A DNA stretch of 64,000 nt from positions 25,545-89,544 of the forward strand of contig JAKQPY010000096.1 in assembly GCA_029564465.1 (NCBI GenBank), written 5' to 3'. Shown here in pieces: positions 62,687 to 64,000 of the stretch. How positions within the stretch are numbered: position 1 is the first letter of the stretch; each line of letters begins with the position of its first letter. The notes under the pieces were generated by a model. The model ran no database searches, was not told the origin of the DNA, and saw only the letters and a program-made list of their open reading frames with translations. This stretch comes from JAGOEF01 sp029564465 (GTDB taxonomy: Bacteria > Bacteroidota > Bacteroidia > Bacteroidales > ML635J-15). A program made the translations under genes and the position numbers.

Positions 62687-62824
62687 ATCCATTCCCAAAT
62701 CTCGACCTCGTTTGCAACGAGGTCGCATTTATGCTAAGCATTTATAATGCGTTAATTACAGTGCATTGGAAATGCACCAAATAAATAAGTCCTCGTTGCA
62801 AACGAGGACTAGACTAGGGATGGA
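62687..62824. mobile_element. MITE/REPIN-like palindromic element
   Basis: About 138 bp flanked by imperfect inverted arms of roughly 34 bases: left 62687-62722 (CCATTCCCAAATCTCGACCT and on) and right 62791-62824. Each arm contains a near-perfect palindrome, CCTCGTTTGCAACGAGG (62706-62722) and CCTCGTTGCAAACGAGG (62791-62807). Between them lie two further hairpins, CGCATT/AATGCG (62724-62751) and GTGCATT/AATGCAC (62761-62776). No ORF fits inside. It resembles paired REP sequences mobilised by a RAYT-type transposase; none is in this window. The surrounding spacer 62593-62915 holds nothing else except the lgt promoter. Confidence 0.6.
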
Positions 62825-62915
62825 GAATAAATCCTGTTTTGAAACTAATATAATATGTTTACATTTGCAATTCTTATCATACATCAATAAGAAACGCAAA
62901 ATAAAACTTGTAGCA

Positions 62916-63719
62916 ATGGAACAAAGAAAATATAATTATATCGAGGAATACCTTGACAAAATAAGGGCTTCCGGAGGCTTTACTTTTACCTATTCCGAAT
63001 TGTTAGAGACTTTTAATGTTACTAAAGAAGCAATAGACCTTTCGTTACAGCGCTTAAAAGCGCGAAATAGTATTGCCCAGATTAAAAAGGGGTTCTATGT
63101 AATACTTACTCCGGAATATGCTCAAAAAGGGATGCTACCTGCTGCACTATTTGTTGATGACCTCATGAAATCTCTTAATAAGAAATACTATGTTGGTTTG
63201 CTTTCGGCAGCAGCATTACATGGTGCGTCACATCAACAACCATTAGAATACTTTGTTATTACTCAGGCTCCTGCAATTCGCGACATTAATGCTTCAAATA
63301 TGCGAGTCCACTTTTTTGTAAAAATGGATTGGCATCCACAATCGGTGGTTCAAATAAAATCTGATTCTGGATACATGAATGTTTCTTCACCTGAGCTTAC
63401 AGCCCTCGACTTGTTTTTTTATTCCCATTACATTTCGACAAATAGGGCATATACAGTACTGCAGGAACTGCAAGAAGCAATGAAACCGTCAAAGTTAAAA
63501 AGTACAGCACTATTGTTTCCACAAACGGCATCTATTCAGCGTTTAGGGTATATACTTGAACAAATTCAAGGTTGTGATAAACTGGCTGATTCATTAAAAA
63601 AGGTATTAAATACTCGGAAATCGTATTACATACCCCTATCCTCAGGTAAATTAAAAAAAGGAAGTGTAAATACCCGTTGGAAAATAATTATAAATACTGA
63701 ATTGGAGGGCGACCTATGA
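62916..63719 (+). CDS. AbiEi-type antitoxin / transcriptional regulator of an AbiE system
   Basis: 267 residues from the ATG at 62916. The N-terminal winged helix (about 1-75: FTFTYSELLETFNVTKEAIDLSLQRLKARNSIAQIKKGFY) should bind its own promoter. The C-terminal part (YYVGLLSAAALHGASHQQP, then VHFFVKMDW and SSPELTALDLFFYSHY) is the AbiEi domain. It is the antitoxin of a type IV toxin-antitoxin pair linked to phage abortive infection. Its stop overlaps the toxin start (ATGA). An in-frame extension to 62766 crosses the palindromic element and is rejected. Confidence 0.88.
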   Translation: MEQRKYNYIEEYLDKIRASGGFTFTYSELLETFNVTKEAIDLSLQRLKARNSIAQIKKGFYVILTPEYAQKGMLPAALFVDDLMKSLNKKYYVGLLSAAALHGASHQQPLEYFVITQAPAIRDINASNMRVHFFVKMDWHPQSVVQIKSDSGYMNVSSPELTALDLFFYSHYISTNRAYTVLQELQEAMKPSKLKSTALLFPQTASIQRLGYILEQIQGCDKLADSLKKVLNTRKSYYIPLSSGKLKKGSVNTRWKIIINTELEGDL

Positions 63720-64000
63720 TACCAAGACGATATATTGAGGAATGGAAACAAACTGTTTCATGGATTGATAACAATCAGGTTGAACAGGATTTGATTATTT
63801 CTCGCGCTTTAGTGGCAATTTATTCCGACAGCTTTTTAATGGAAAATTTGGCATTTCGTGGAGGTACGGCATTGCACAAATTATATGCAAATCCTGCTTC
63901 ACGATATTCCGAAGATATTGATTTGGTACAGATAAAGCCGGGCCCTATTGGAGATGTGATAACTCAACTTCGTAAAGCTCTTTCGTTTATCGAAGGATTT
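63716..64000 (+). CDS. AbiEii-type nucleotidyltransferase toxin (N-terminal 95 residues; cut by window edge)
   Basis: The start ATG overlaps the antitoxin stop codon by 4 bases. The visible part contains the nucleotidyltransferase signature LAFRGGTALHKLY followed by RYSEDIDLV, giving the GGT...R.SEDID pattern that supplies the catalytic acidic pair. AbiEii toxins use GTP or other NTPs to modify tRNA or similar targets and stop growth on phage infection. Frame stays open to the window edge. Confidence 0.88.
   Translation, partial: MIPRRYIEEWKQTVSWIDNNQVEQDLIISRALVAIYSDSFLMENLAFRGGTALHKLYANPASRYSEDIDLVQIKPGPIGDVITQLRKALSFIEGF

Noticed and set aside
62766..62915. 50-residue N-terminal extension of AbiEi
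   Set aside because: It runs through the right arm of the palindromic element; the winged helix starts just after the ATG at 62916.

Overview
The window looks like a chromosome segment of a Bacteroidota bacterium, probably an anaerobic or facultative member of the Bacteroidales/Marinilabiliales side. The evidence is: type IX secretion (T9SS) cargo with both type A and type B C-terminal signals, a PorP/SprF protein and a PorE-like protein, TonB receptors, FecI/FecR regulation, lipoproteins with SC-type lipoboxes, and at least a dozen matches to the Bacteroidota -7 promoter element TAnnTTTG placed just upstream of genes or tRNAs. Base composition and codon use look even throughout. The only clear accessory signs are repeat clusters at about 5.9-6.6 kb and 62.7-62.8 kb and an AbiE toxin-antitoxin pair at the right edge.

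Layout. 1-4.0 kb: envelope biogenesis (partial lptD; an amidase and an MlaD-like protein, both ending in a SPOR-like region). 4.0-6.6 kb: tRNA-Leu, OsmC, an orphan ATPase and a repeat-rich spacer. 6.6-14.3 kb: a 1484-residue PKD protein with a type B T9SS signal, divergent from a PorP/SprF-like and a PorE-like gene, then a small ECF sigma factor. 15.0-28.7 kb: one tightly packed 12-gene unit on the + strand, the most notable content (below). 28.8-34.5 kb: DUF2807 lipoprotein, beta-barrel, and a FecI-FecR pair followed by an STN/surface-repeat protein. 34.7-38.7 kb: sucA-sucB. 38.7-49.8 kb, all on the minus strand: metallopeptidase, hutU, two paralogous lipoproteins, a large T9SS type A protein, a zinc-ribbon coiled-coil protein, a NIF3-family protein and a MerR regulator. 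50-52.3 kb: tRNA-Gly, tRNA-Leu, an ECF sigma factor and a ferredoxin-CDGSH fusion. 52.4-56.4 kb: a likely metal (copper-type) handling locus. 56.6-61.7 kb: beta-helix lipoprotein, TonB receptor and OmpR-type regulator. 61.7-64 kb: lgt, a MITE/REPIN-like palindromic element and abiEi-abiEii (cut).

The 12-gene unit encodes HydC-, HydB- and HydA-like subunits of a trimeric NAD-linked [FeFe] hydrogenase; a sensory [FeFe]-hydrogenase/histidine-kinase fusion; a lone receiver; a receiver-histidine kinase; the NADH/NAD+ sensor Rex; a RibF-like protein without a recognisable riboflavin kinase motif; UDP-glucose dehydrogenase; a thioredoxin-like [2Fe-2S] protein; a second sensory hydrogenase with a PAS domain; and a SpoIIE-type phosphatase. 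Two H-cluster sensor outputs (His-Asp phosphorelay and Ser/Thr phosphatase) thus sit in one transcription unit with Rex and a putative metabolic hydrogenase. All three H-cluster proteins keep the four cysteines expected to hold the [4Fe-4S] part of the H-cluster. All three have replaced the proton-relay cysteine, with Asp in the HydA-like protein and the kinase fusion and with Ala in the PAS protein. An imperfect Rex-box-like 18-mer lies in the operon promoter. No hydEFG maturation genes are in the window. Whether the HydA-like protein turns over H2 cannot be judged from sequence alone.
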